Part shown: positions 35,339 through 46,097 of the stretch, piece after piece
How the letters are laid out: the number at the start of each line of letters is the position of its first letter
Numbering within the stretch: position 1 is the stretch's first letter
Origin: Paragonimus skrjabini miyazakii
Lineage: Eukaryota; Platyhelminthes; Trematoda; Plagiorchiida; Troglotrematidae
Reading direction: 5' to 3'
Assembly: GCA_014338405.1 (NCBI GenBank)
Contig: JTDE01000024.1
Location: 54,428-118,427, forward strand
DNA length: 64,000 nucleotides
The notes under the pieces: generated by a model
The model's input: only the letters and a program-made list of their open reading frames with translations
Database searches by the model: none
Told to the model about the DNA's origin: nothing
Translations under genes and position numbers: made by a program

Positions 35339-36094
35339 ATACTTCTCCTTACTAGTCATTAATGAACCCATGATCGAAACAATATGTGGTCTTTTCGTGA
35401 GTATACTCAAACTCTTTAGTTTAGCCGACACATGTATTTGGGCGAAATGCTGGCAGTATTCAAATGCAATTAAACAACAAAGCCTACCGTCAGATTCGTG
35501 GTATACCTCCTGGCCCACTGTTTGACTCACTACGGGTTGACATCGTTACATACAGGCTGGAAAGTAGTCAGTTAGATTTGTTTACGATAACAACGGATTA
35601 ATGTTGCAGATATTCGGGTGATATTCTTCACCTTGCGAAGCAGTCGGAAAACACACAGAAGCTTTTGGCACATTCAACCTTGGAATACAACATTAAATTT
35701 TACCCAGGATAAAAGAAGTCAATGATAATTGACCGCTTTTAGATATGGCAATAAAGCGCCGATTTGATGGGTCTCTAAATTGAAGTGTGCAGAGGGGAAA
35801 TCCTAGGTCGGCCAATACCAGCAATTCGACATCCGCGTAACAGTTGGTCCGAAGTCCGTTACTTTAGTAATAGAGCACCAAAACTAATACCACCCAACAA
35901 TACAGCGCGCACTGCATCTGGTAGCAAACTTCGACTTATTGGTCAATATAACTGCGAATTACAAGTCGCTAACTAAACCGGCACTGGAATCGTGTACGTG
36001 GCAGACTGCAATTTGAACCTTCTTGATATCGACTGGATAGATAGTTTGAACTTATCAGATCGATCTATAGATCAACTTACTAAATCCTTTTCAG

Positions 36095-36433
36095 GTACTT
36101 AAATTACAGAACATATCCCAAGCACCTCAACCGTGGCCGCCTCCAGAAAAACCATGGTCAGATCGCCGACGGAAACAAGATGTACGGTCCCCGATAGACC
36201 CGAAGCGACCTACTTATGAAACACCTGAAGGTGAAGATGTCACGAACGGCTCGAGACGAAATGATCTTAGTTGGGACGCGCATCACGGCGCTCACCGAAA
36301 GATCAAACAAGTGCACCAGACAGGACATATGAATGGACCGAACACAGTCGTCCCTGAAGGCCGAAGCCAAGCTAGTGAAGCCAAGCCAATGAAGTCAGCT
36401 GGTGTGTTGATTTCATATATAATGCCCTATTGA
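36095..36433 (+). CDS. candidate terminal exon, hydrophilic protein
   Basis: After an acceptor (ACTAAATCCTTTTCAG) the frame is open for 112 codons without needing an ATG. The composition is strongly polar and proline-rich at the start (QAPQPWPPPEKPW, then DRRRKQDVRSPIDPKRPTYE). Base composition is distinctly GC-richer than the flanks. A donor-like GAAG|GTGAAG lies inside. The PW..KPW string recalls the start of Gypsy integrase cores, but the following residues do not fit. Could be an exon or a decayed element ORF. Confidence 0.3.
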   Translation, partial: VLKLQNISQAPQPWPPPEKPWSDRRRKQDVRSPIDPKRPTYETPEGEDVTNGSRRNDLSWDAHHGAHRKIKQVHQTGHMNGPNTVVPEGRSQASEAKPMKSAGVLISYIMPY

Positions 36434-36632
36434 CAATATACAAAGAACTTTTGTCGTGCCTTATTGCTGAGTCTTTTGAAATCAGTCGGGATAGCTTGAG
36501 GTCGTATTAACCAGCGTTAGAACAATTTCACTCGGCGCTGCAAAAACTGTCTGTGATGCGGACTGGGCGGTCTATGTTTAAACGTTTACCATCTGAGCGT
36601 TCATTAACTCTAAATAACGATAACCAATCTAC

Positions 36633-36700
36633 CTGGTATAAATGTACTGGGTACTTTTGATCAAAAAATAAAAATGCTTTCAATGCCTCTTCGCTGGCAT
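36633..36700 (-). CDS. possible small internal exon
   Basis: A strong acceptor (CCATCCTGTTTTGTTGACAG) and a reasonable donor (CCAG|GTAGAT) bound 68 bases. The 22 codons read ASEEALKAFLFFDQKYPVHL and two more. No family is recognised. Confidence 0.22.
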
Positions 36701-37140
36701 CTGTCAACAAAACAGGATGGGCAAATGGAATTCGTCTTTTCAGATTACGGCCAGATATTTAAAACGAATGCTGGATTGTCTGCGCATGTCTCGCTGCATA
36801 GACACAGAGATGGTGCAGAACAGAACCTAGGTTATTAAACCCCTCTAGTCTTTAACCGCACCGATTTTGACCGCAACTTTCTGACCAACTATGGCCTCAC
36901 GTAACACTAGAGATTTACACATCCCGTTGAACACAACAACAAGAAGCTCAGGTGCATGCAAGCTGCCGGATCTAATTGGTCACAGCAAGTATCGACTTCT
37001 GTTGTCAGACTTGCCAATGAGCCGGTTCCGTCGTGAACTTCACCGCCGGCTCCTTTCATATTCATTAGGCCGTACTCGGGAGAACATCAGGATGATGCAG
37101 TGGACTGGCAGAAAATGAGTGACCGCGCTGCCAATCTAAA

Positions 37141-37161
37141 CACTGCTAACACAAAACAAAC
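37141..37161 (+). repeat. left target-site duplication of the PLE insertion
   Basis: CACTGCTAACACA plus AAACAAAC recurs at 39701-39720 with one substitution and one missing A. This pair brackets the PLE with inverted arms and marks where it entered the R2-like element. Confidence 0.65.
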
Positions 37162-37188
37162 TTTTCCCCTAACAAATTTGAACAGAGA

Positions 37189-37503
37189 AGTCAGAAACAG
37201 TTTTTTGCACAGTGTATCTCTCGAGCACATTTCGGTACATCTCATCAGATACATACTGCAGTCTGTGGATTTGTATAACAAAGTTCAGTGGACATTGTAA
37301 AACTAAACAACAAAATCAACAACTACACAAACACACGCACACTCACACACATCCATACACATCAATTATCAGGGCAGTTTGATACTGACGAACGAGTCTT
37401 TCTGTACACCGAGAGGTGGCTTCCATTTGTTAGTTGCTACCGTCTCCGTGAACCGGAGAAGCCCTCGATTTTTTGTTGCGTAACGTATCCGAAACGCCTT
37501 CTC
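37189..37503 (+). repeat. left inverted arm of the PLE
   Basis: It is the reverse complement of 39384-39698 with few differences. On the minus strand it covers the last part of the endonuclease ORF (NRGLLRFTETVATNKWKPPL) and the 3' tail with an (ACAC)-rich stretch (37326-37360). A hammerhead-like motif lies at about 37211-37255. Confidence 0.85.
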
Positions 37504-39383
37504 CAGATTCGGTTGGGGTCGACAAGTCAACAGGTGTTGGGCGATCAATGATGTTGGTTCCCTGTGCCTTGTTACATTCTGACTTGAGCCCGGTATTGTT
37601 GTATCCATGGGCATTTAGCGAACCCAAACTGGAATGTGTTCGTTGACCTGATAATGTAACTGCCGTTCTATTCTGCCGATGTGAATGACCTGGTACTCAC
37701 ACGAGAATTCGTAGATGATGTAAGATTTGGCATTGAGCGGTAGCGGTGTTTTCAACGGTGGTGTTGGGATTCGGGTGGTGGTGAACAGCATGACCAGTTG
37801 GACTGCAGAGAACGTGCGTCCCATAGCCGCCGTCAGACGGGGTTTCAATTTTGTGTAGCAAACGGAGATAGACATTTAGTTTGGGAACTGTTGAACACAT
37901 CGCGGCGGCCGGCTTTTGTTTGCTGAATCTCTCAACAAATGCCGATGGATAGCCATTTTCTTTTAGCGTGGTTCTCAACAATGACTTCTCTTTGGCCAAT
38001 GTTTCTCTTGAGCAAATTCTTCTTGCGCGATAGAACAAGGTCCTCGCCAGACCCCGCTTGTATTGGATCGGCACAAAATTATGAAAGTGCAGGTGCTGTC
38101 CAGTCCAAGTGTGTTTTTGATAGACAGACCGCAGTAAGCAACCGTTGTTCAGGCGCTTCATGAGAATATCCAAAAACGCCAGGGTTTCATTCTGTTCGTG
38201 CTCAATAGTGAAGCTTATTTTGGAATTCAGCTTGTTCATTGAATTGAACATTGCCAACTCGTTGCCAACTCCTTGGTATCGGTAACTATCAACACATCAT
38301 CAACATAACGCCGATAGAAATGAGTTTGACTGATAGCAGCGTGTGCGTTCTGCTCCAGATTGGCAACGAAAATATCGGCTAGTATCGGACCGAGTGGACT
38401 GCCCATAGCAACATCATCGATTTGTATATAGCCAGTTCCCTGGAATTAGAACTTTACGTTTGCTGTGCACAGTAGAAGAAGGCGTTCTAGCTCAGACGTA
38501 GGCAATCCTATGTTCAATTGATGTGAGTCAGTATACTGACAAATTATACTGACCGTCTGCATCAGAGGGACACTTGTAAACAAAGAGGCGATGTCCAAAC
38601 TAGCCATATGTTTGTTGTTGCAGTCCAAACCATAAAGTAAATCGATTAGTTCAAAGTTATCTCTCTGAACCATCGAATGCCTCATAGGCTGAAGAAGTTG
38701 GGCTAACCACTGTGCCAACTTGTGTTGTGATGAATTGGACATGGATAATATTGACCTTGTGAATTTTGGGCGAACCATACAGTTTGAGAGCATGTAATCC
38801 TCTAGGTGTAACTGACTTCGTCGTTGACTGATCAATGAATTGTCCTTCCAACAATGTTTGTTTTTCTTTGATAGTGCGTCGTTCAATTTCAGCAGCATTG
38901 TCTACCTAACTATCCTGACGGAATTTGGTTGTCATTTAATAGCGGCTGCATCCGTGATATATGGTCAGCCTTGTCCATGACCACAACGCCGGATCCTTCG
39001 TCTGGTTGTAGCACTATCAGATTTTCATTGGTTCGTAGCCCAGAAAGGGCATCATTATATTTCGGAGTCAGGATTGTGTTCTGTTTGGAGGACGTAACTC
39101 TGTATTGGTGCTCAAGGTGGACTAGCCTAGCTTTAAACCAACGGCGAGCGTCTTCTGATACCGAACTGAGTTGAGAGAGTTGGTTAAACAGAAGCTCAAA
39201 CTGGGCCTGCGATTCAATGCTGTTTTTCCTCTTTGGGAGTATAAAAAACTTGGGACCACAAGATAGGGCTTCCAGCTGAATGCTGTTGAGTTGAATTGAC
39301 GACAGATTGGTCACATACCTAGCCGGATTTTCAGGAGATACTGAGTCTGTCAGATTGTGTCTCAGTGACCTTTGTAAATTGCA

Positions 39384-39698
39384 AGAGAAGGCATTTCGGA
39401 TACGTTACGTAACAAAAAATCGAGGGCTTCTCCGGTTCACGGAGACGGTAGCAACTAACAAATGGAAGCCACCTCTCGGTGTACAGAAAGACTCGTTCGT
39501 CAGTATCAAACTGCCCTGATAATTGATGTGTATGGATGTGTGTGAGTGTGCGTGTGTTTGTGTAGTTGTTGATTTTGTTGTTTAGTTTTACAATGTCCAC
39601 TGAACTTTGTTATACAAATCCACAGACTGCAGTATGTATCTGATGAGATGTAGCGAAATGTGCTCGAGAGATACACTGTGCAAAAAACTGTTTCTAAC
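39384..39698 (-). repeat. right inverted arm of the PLE
   Basis: An inverted copy of the left arm at the 5' side of the element. The plus strand again reads NRGLLRFTETVATNKWKPPL, so a piece of the element's own 3' end has been placed backwards upstream of its ORF. A hammerhead-like motif is at about 39634-39680. Confidence 0.85.
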
Positions 39699-39700
39699 TC

Positions 39701-39720
39701 CACTGCTAACACAGACAAAC
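39701..39720 (+). repeat. right target-site duplication of the PLE insertion
   Basis: CACTGCTAACACAGACAAAC pairs with 37141-37161 on the other side of the PLE. It is followed by the continuing R2-like element. Confidence 0.65.
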
Positions 39721-41837
39721 AGGAAGTCGACTGCTGAGTCTCAAGCTGCTGAACACTCCGAGTGGTGTTCCTGTTTGAACCAAACGGCAATAATCCAGCT
39801 GCATTCCAATGGCGAGGCCTTCTTACACAGTGACGGATTGCTAGAAATTGCCCAATGTCTTCATGGAGACATTTCCACAATGAAGGAAGCAAAGTCACTG
39901 CTAAGCCTGCACATTACACAATCTTTTCTGCACACCTGGAGACTGGTCACTCCAAGTCATGCTCATTTCATTGCGGGAAGAAAAATCACCAGGTAGCAGA
40001 AACAGAAAGCTAACCATGCGGCGGTTCAAACCCATTACCGCCAGCAGAAGAAAGATCTGGATTCCGAAAGGTTTTCTGGATATTGGAGAACTGCCTACAA
40101 GCCGAACCGTGGCCTATGGGGTGTTTTCAACAAGTATTGGTACGAGGTATTGTAGGCTCATCCGCACACTGATGAGCAACCATCACACACGATTCTGCCT
40201 CTAGAGCGGTCCTCGGTCGGTCCGATCAGTAGACAAGAATGTTCCTGCACCTTGAAGATCATAAAAAATATGGCTCATGGTCTCGACGGACCGTTGCCCA
40301 AACACTTGAAGCGTATAAAAGTCGATGCTCTGACTGGATATTTCAACCTCGTCCTGCTAACTGACGGTTGCCCAATTCATCTGTGCCGCTTCCGCATCAC
40401 GCTTGTTCAGAAAGTGAATAACCCTTCATCTCCGAGCGAACTCAGACATGTCGTTGTATCTTTGAAATTACTACCTGGCTTTCACGAGATATTGCCCGAT
40501 CATTAAATTAGGCGCTCGCAAATGCCCGCTTTTCATTTCGCCTTCCTACATCGTGATGGTTGCCCCAAGACAGCCTCACTAGTACATGCGCTGCCATGGA
40601 AACAATGCACCACGTACTTCAACCTGAGTGCGGCCGCAGTTGACATATCCAAGACTTACAATTATATCTCGCAACACCCGAGTATCAGATCGATTCAAGC
40701 ATTCGGCACTCGCCTACTTCTAACACACTGCATTGCTGATTCTTATTGGCTTGCTGCAGACACACGTGAAAGCCCCGTCTCCCGGGCCTAGTGTAGCGTT
40801 TGACAAGGTGAACCAATGTCGCCGCTGCTATTAATTACGGCGATGGATAAGGTGTTGGTTCTATCTCGACCGGAGTTTGGCTATCAGTTACGCGACAAAC
40901 TGGTCAGCAGTTTTATCCACGTCGACGATCTGATCCTCCTGATGCAGAATCCAATGAGCCTCTTCGAGAAACTTGAAAACGCCGTTGGTGGTATGAAGCT
41001 ATTTGGACTGGAGATTCACAGGCGGAGACGGTGGTCATCCGTGGCGACCACAAACACAACGCAGCAACAATGATTTACGAGACTATTACTATTGTCCCGA
41101 ACATTATCCACTCACTAAACGCCTCTGACACGGCCATCTATCTCGGTATCCTGTTCACCTGGAAATGGAAAACACCCACCAATCACCCACTTCAGCTTTG
41201 TACAGTGCTGAATGAAATAACCAAAACGCCATTGAAGTCATTTCGGAGCCTCTACCTACTGAGACAAAATTTGATCCCGTAGATCAATCACCCGCTTGTT
41301 TGAGCCGAGTCCACTGAAGCACACTCGTGGCTGTGAACTGCATAATTTGCCAGTTTGTTCCGCAGTGGATGCGCCCTTCCAAAGACACACCAGCCAACTA
41401 CATCTGCACCACAATTCGCTTGGACGGTCTGGGCATCCCGAGTTTGTCCAACACTATCCCCACCTCACGCAAATCACGAGTGGAGAGACTGCTCCCCAGT
41501 CAATGTCCAGTTCTGAGGATCCTGATCAAATACGGTTCGTTTGGCCCCATCATGAGGGATGCCGATATCACGGTATGTGTTCATGACGTGATGGTGACAA
41601 ACGATGAGGAGGCCAGTATGCCGTGAACGGATAAGTTTCATGATACACTGGACAACCATGGTCTTCAAGTAGTGTCTCGCTCACCACTCTACAATCGTTG
41701 GCCGATGAATACTGTGGGGGATTATCAGGCAGGAAGTACGAGCCTTCCAGCTCTCGGCCGAATACCCCAACGCAGGGGGGAGGTGCGTTCAAACACCCAC
41801 GGTGAGCGGATGGAGAACGGCGTGGGCGACCGAATGA

Positions 41838-42581
41838 NNNNNNNNNNNNNNNNNNNNNNNNNNNNNNNNNNNNNNNNNNNNNNNNNNNNNNNNNNNNNNN
41901 NNNNNNNNNNNNNNNNNNNNNNNNNNNNNNNNNNNNNNNNNNNNNNNNNNNNNNNNNNNNNNNNNNNNNNNNNNNNNNNNNNNNNNNNNNNNNNNNNNNN
42001 NNNNNNNNNNNNNNNNNNNNNNNNNNNNNNNNNNNNNNNNNNNNNNNNNNNNNNNNNNNNNNNNNNNNNNNNNNNNNNNNNNNNNNNNNNNNNNNNNNNN
42101 NNNNNNNNNNNNNNNNNNNNNNNNNNNNNNNNNNNNNNNNNNNNNNNNNNNNNNNNNNNNNNNNNNNNNNNNNNNNNNNNNNNNNNNNNNNNNNNNNNNN
42201 NNNNNNNNNNNNNNNNNNNNNNNNNNNNNNNNNNNNNNNNNNNNNNNNNNNNNNNNNNNNNNNNNNNNNNNNNNNNNNNNNNNNNNNNNNNNNNNNNNNN
42301 NNNNNNNNNNNNNNNNNNNNNNNNNNNNNNNNNNNNNNNNNNNNNNNNNNNNNNNNNNNNNNNNNNNNNNNNNNNNNNNNNNNNNNNNNNNNNNNNNNNN
42401 NNNNNNNNNNNNNNNNNNNNNNNNNNNNNNNNNNNNNNNNNNNNNNNNNNNNNNNNNNNNNNNNNNNNNNNNNNNNNNNNNNNNNNNNNNNNNNNNNNNN
42501 NNNNNNNNNNNNNNNNNNNNNNNNNNNNNNNNNNNNNNNNNNNNNNNNNNNNNNNNNNNNNNNNNNNNNNNNNNNNNNNNN
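41838..42581. other. assembly gap
   Basis: A run of 744 N. Its true length is unknown. The two very long open frames that cross it are artefacts of translating N. Confidence 0.99.
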
Positions 42582-42804
42582 CCAAAGTTTGCCGCCGGAG
42601 TTTCAGGAGAGCGTTCGAGTGGCCGAGTCTTGTGGGATCAGACATCGAACAGCTTGTCGGAATTGCACAGCGCCGACCCGTACGGACGCAAGTCGGACGA
42701 CTGGAAGTCAGGCAGCTCGAACAGAAAGTGGACCAATTGACGAAGGCAGTGGAAGGTTTGAAGACGAATATGGAACCAAGAGAAGGACAAGTCAGACGAA
42801 CACG
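42582..42804 (+). pseudogene. possible gag-like coding fragment
   Basis: An open frame from the gap edge reads FRRAFEWPSLVGSDIEQLVG, AQRRPVRTQVG and then the heptad-like LEQKVDQLTKAVEGLKTN. A basic, helical protein next to an LTR-derived end suggests a Gag remnant, but no nucleocapsid knuckle is visible. Tentative. Confidence 0.35.
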
Positions 42805-43949
42805 TGAACGCACCTCCCCCCTGCGTTGGGGTATTCGGCCGAGAGCTGGAAGGCTCGTACTTCCTGCCTGATAATCCCCCACAATACGAGCCGCATTTTA
42901 CTCGGGATATTTACTCTTGCCATTCAGCTCCGATATGGCATTCTACAATCTAAGATCCAGAATTCTCGAGATGGCCGAAACGATCACTCTGATCGTTCTC
43001 GTGACAACTGCGGTCAACCAGATGGCCTCACCCATACTCCTCAATCGGTCTGGATCGCCCACGATGTGCATTGTATTCGGCACAATCACGTCGTCAAGGA
43101 CTTGGCGAAAAGGCTGTGTAATCTAGGCTATACAGTCTTCGCGGAGCTATAAGTACAAAGCGCGTGTTTATTTATCGAATTCGAGCTTGTCGCGGTTTGT
43201 GAGAGCGATGCTGTGTTACTGGACATCAGTATAGTAGACCACTATCAAAGTCATTTTGTCTGATCGGACAAAATTGTGGAAGACGGGACCGACTGTCATA
43301 ATGCAGCCATTCAGCCGGCCCTCCCTACCAGGGGCTGTGACGTAATTCCTCTTTCTTACTTACTTGTGATCATCACTTCTCGTGATATCATGTGTCAATC
43401 ATCTTGTTATGCAATTCTTTCTCTAGGAATGTTCTACTACGTAATCATTGATTTATGCCTACTGACAATTCTAGGTTCCCTGAAAACTTATGACACATTT
43501 ATGTGGGAGTCTAGGGTTGACTGACTCAACCTTTCCGGCGGTTGTCTCAATACGAATGACATTTCGCTGTTCCAATGTGCGAGCCCTCACTGTGATAGCA
43601 TCGCTGTGCCTTGAAGAGCTTTTGATTTTCAGAGACTGCTTTTTTATTTTTGTCTCTTTGTTGACATACCACACAATTATTCTTCCGTTTGCCTACTGGA
43701 ATTATTAACGTTTGCTACTCTTGTTGAGGAAATTGTCAACCGTCCAGTGTTGGTAACCATACAACACGCTACATTGGACAGCCAGCTTGCTTTGAAATTT
43801 CCCGTTGTTTTTACTTGTTTGTTGGTGTTCAAAGTAAACGATAAAATTAGAACTCATAAATAGCGCAAATCTGTGGTTTGTATTATTAAAACGGATTTAT
43901 TAGGTAAGAAATATAATAACTTAGCCAATGAATTTTTATTAAGCAACAC

Positions 43950-44135
43950 TGTCCTAAAAGGAGACACAGTAACTCTGCTGACAACTGCAATTGATGACAC
44001 CAAGATTAAGATTTCCATTCATGTTGAAGTTACAGAAATCCTGAGTATTTTTAAGCGGCATCTGAATTACTCGCAAACAATAAGGTGCTTTAGTCAATAT
44101 AAGTTAAACACCGGCCACAATTACTCACCACTGGC
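43950..44135 (-). repeat. hammerhead SINE-like repeat: tail joined to leader
   Basis: On the minus strand the repeat's tail (with GTGG..GGTGTTTAACTT) runs straight into the leader block (AACTTCAACATG, then AGTTACTGTGTCTCC). The same order is seen at 46.37-46.53 kb. The tRNA-like and ribozyme parts are absent. A 110-codon plus-strand open frame overlapping this region is therefore repeat-derived. Confidence 0.5.
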
Positions 44136-44389
44136 ACACGGTTCGTTGCGAAGTGCTGTAGCCGAAAAACATCCCAATGCGACGACTGATGTCAATTATG
44201 GGTAGTACTCAACTTAAAATAATTAACTCCTCCGAGTTAAATAAATGACCGGTACACTGTATAGTTGGTTCCGTGAAGTTCGTTGCTTCAACTCAACAGC
44301 GAAGTACTTGATCACGAATTTAGCGACTGAGGTGAACATATTCCCCGTTTTTCCTTTAAAGCAGGGAAGGAGCAATCCGGATACTCATC

Positions 44390-44645
44390 ACTGAAGAAAG
44401 TGGCTGGCCTATCGAATGACTGGTTAATACCATTTATTACGAGATTACTGGCGTTGTGGCTAACAGGTTCATCTCACAAATGTGAGGGCCGGAGCACGAC
44501 TTACTGTCCGAATCAGAATATGTGCTGTAGTTAAAAAAACCAAATCCGATACTTTCTTAAAATGTGCACCAACCAAAAGGTGTATCCGTAGGAGAAAGCT
44601 GCGATCAGATGTAGTTGGTGTTCAAGTTGAAATAATTTGAACAAA
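44390..44645 (+). repeat. hammerhead SINE-like repeat, strongly diverged
   Basis: A-box part (TGGCGTTGTGGCTAAC near 44452) and body end (AAGCTGCGATCAGATG near 44598) are recognisable. The ribozyme segment between them is replaced by unrelated bases. It directly precedes the PLE fragment that begins near 44.8 kb. Confidence 0.5.
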
Positions 44646-44742
44646 ACAGCACAATGACAACCTGTTGACCACACATTGTAGGCAATGATGAGTTTCAAGT
44701 GATTGTGTCAGACATGTTTGTGATGCCTCTAAATGTGAGGCT

Positions 44743-46097
44743 GTGATACGTCGGAGATTAGCATTGCTTGGATTGAGCTTTGTCATTCGCATCCTTATGC
44801 CCATCCCAACTGGTTATCTGAAAAAGTTACTTTTATTGTGTAAGGAGAATGTCAGTTTCAATTTTATAATCACACCGTGCAGACAAATCGAGGGAGTAGC
44901 CATGGGGAGTCCATTAGGCCTCCTTCTCGCTAACTTCTTCATGATCATGATAGAAGAACAATTGAGTGATATCATCTCACAATTATCATACTACAGACGC
45001 TACGTAGATGATACCCTGGCCATTGCCAAAAGTCGAGAGCTATCTAAACAATTTGTCCTGCGGCTTAACGCCGCTCATTCCAATCTCAAGGTGACGTGTG
45101 AATCAGAGGCTGATGGCAGTCTGCCTTACTTGGACATACTCATCGCACGAAGAGCCGACGGATCAATAAAGCGCGGCATTTGCAGGAAACCAACATGGTC
45201 TGGTCAGTATATGCATTTTACTAGTTTCAACCCGGTGAAATGTAAGCGGTGTGTAGTGAGAACACTGTTCACCAGAGCACGCCGTATTTGCACATCCGAT
45301 TGTGTTGAACAAGAGCTGGAAATGCTTAAGACGACTCTAGAGGGTAATGGGTACCCCAGAAGCTTTATTCAGCGTCACAGCGAAAAGCAGTAAAAATGAT
45401 GAGGTCCCAAATCAACTAGTATATATTGGGCTACCATTTAAGGAGGATATCGCGACAATGCTTACAACCCAACGAATTGTCTCTTCGCTCAAACGTACTT
45501 AAAACGCAGCCGGACTGAGGGTCCTTAATCAGACTCGCAGATTACCTGTACCTACAATCAAAGGAAATCAACCTATTGGCGCCAAATCACACCGTGTTTA
45601 CGAATTCTCGTGTAACTGAGGGGAAAGTTACATAGGCAGAACCGATAGATCATTGATCTCAAGGATGAAGGAACATGTACCTAAGTGGGTTCACAAACAG
45701 GCCTCAAAACCAGATACTGTAGTCACAGAGAATCGTAAGCCCCAGCTTCGTCGATCGGACGACACATCCTGTCAACTGGCCACAACGTGGACCTGACCTC
45801 AGCCTTCACCATCATAGTAAGCCACTACAACCCACGGTTTCTAAAATTTGCTGAAGCCGTCGCGATAAACCGGTTCAAACCTGTGTTGTGTGTACAAAAA
45901 CAATTATTTGTGAGCCTGAGGTTGCCATGGTCCTAAGTCGTAGTGAGTGTTATTCAGATCACACGATTGAACGTTTTTGCTATTGTTGGTTTCTTTGTTC
46001 ATACCCCCCAAGTATTGTAGACGTTAAATTTGAAGTTTCACGTGTTATTGGTTATTTGGTACTGACGAGCCAATACGAAATGCTATCATGTACCAAT
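44743..46097 (+). mobile_element. Penelope-like element, reverse transcriptase to tail
   Basis: The plus strand encodes LLLLCKENVSFNFI, VAMGSPLGLLLANFF, YYRRYVDDTLAIAKS (catalytic YVDD at 45001-45012), SLPYLDILIARRADGSI, RKPTWSGQYMHF, RTLFTRARRICT and GNGYP in one open frame of 216 codons. A frameshifted remainder follows with KGNQPIGAKS, VYEFSC, GESYIGRTDRSL, MKEHVPKW and the end LKFAEAVAINRFKP (with further frameshifts). The tail (46020-46097) ends in a hammerhead. It is the best preserved PLE ORF here, but still 5'-truncated and broken. Its 3' end abuts a ribozyme repeat. Confidence 0.85.
46058..46094 (+). ncRNA. hammerhead motif in PLE 3' tail (slightly decayed)
   Basis: Helix I is GGTA/TACC, the first box CTGACGA and the second box GAAA, all intact. 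Helix III (TGCTATCATG) no longer pairs cleanly, and the base before TACC is G rather than C, so cleavage is unlikely. Compare the intact motif at 13059-13095. Confidence 0.65.

Larger units (their letters stand above)
37162..39700 (-). mobile_element. Penelope-like element with inverted terminal arms
   Basis: The minus strand encodes, from 39.3 kb downward: an N-terminal block (LVHLEHQYRV, LRTNENLIVLQPDEGSGVVV), KLYGSPKIHK in a shifted frame (about 38.77 kb), ASLDIASLFTSVPL, AMGSPLGP (about 38.40 kb), the catalytic YRRYVDD (38296-38307 for YVDD), FLDILMKR, RSVYQKHTWTGQ, TLFYRARRICS, then the GIY-YIG-like segment (IIYEFSC, IHIGR) and the conserved end (LLRFTETVATNKWKPP). Frameshifts disable it. 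About 315 bases at each end are inverted copies: 37189-37503 and 39384-39698. The element sits inside the R2-like LINE between duplicated target sequences. Confidence 0.85.
41713..42883. mobile_element. insertion with perfect 79-base inverted ends and ATAC duplication
   Basis: The left end (41713-41791, TGTGGGGGATTATCAGG...) is the exact reverse complement of the right end (42805-42883). ATAC flanks both sides (41709-41712 and 42884-42887). The R2-like reading frame stops at WPMNT on the left and resumes with SRILLGIFTLAIQLRYG on the right once one ATAC is discounted, so the borders are secure. The ends match the 3' end of the solo LTR at 34813-35338. The interior is mostly an assembly gap. 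To its right is a plus-strand open frame with coiled-coil character (LEQKVDQLTKAVEGLKTN), possibly gag. Confidence 0.75.
36715..43700 (+). mobile_element. R2-superfamily LINE (REL-endonuclease type), interrupted and decayed
   Basis: Parts in order are as follows. Two degenerate C2H2 fingers lie at 36.73-36.9 kb (IFKTNAGLSAHVSLH, with both cysteines lost). A linker is at 39.7-40.25 kb. The reverse transcriptase is at 40.25-41.7 kb: GLDGP, RITLVQKVNNPSSPSE, VDISKTYNYIS, MSPLLL, then the catalytic HVDD at about 40918-40929, KLENAVGGMKLFGLEI and YLGILFTWK. A zinc-ribbon-like motif is at 42.99-43.1 kb (NCGQPDGLTH, RHNHV). The restriction-like endonuclease is at 43.17-43.52 kb (AVLLDISIV, then TRGCDVI and GSLKTYDTFM before the stop at 43522). 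Frameshifts and stops make it inactive. It is interrupted by a PLE (37.16-39.70 kb) and by an element with inverted ends (41713-42883). Confidence 0.8.

Noticed and set aside
36110..36150. PQPWPPPEKPW similarity to the start of Gypsy integrase cores
   Set aside because: The catalytic-domain residues that should follow are absent; the match is too short.
37288..37551. Identical-looking proteins at 37288-37551 (+) and 39331-39600 (-)
   Set aside because: Antisense reading of the PLE's inverted arms, not genes.
41672..42882. Open frames of 399 and 385 codons on opposite strands
   Set aside because: They exist only because the 744-N gap is read through; the real flanks are an inverted repeat.
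43873..44205. 110-codon frame that looks coding
   Set aside because: It overlaps the tail-leader segment of the ribozyme repeat on the other strand.
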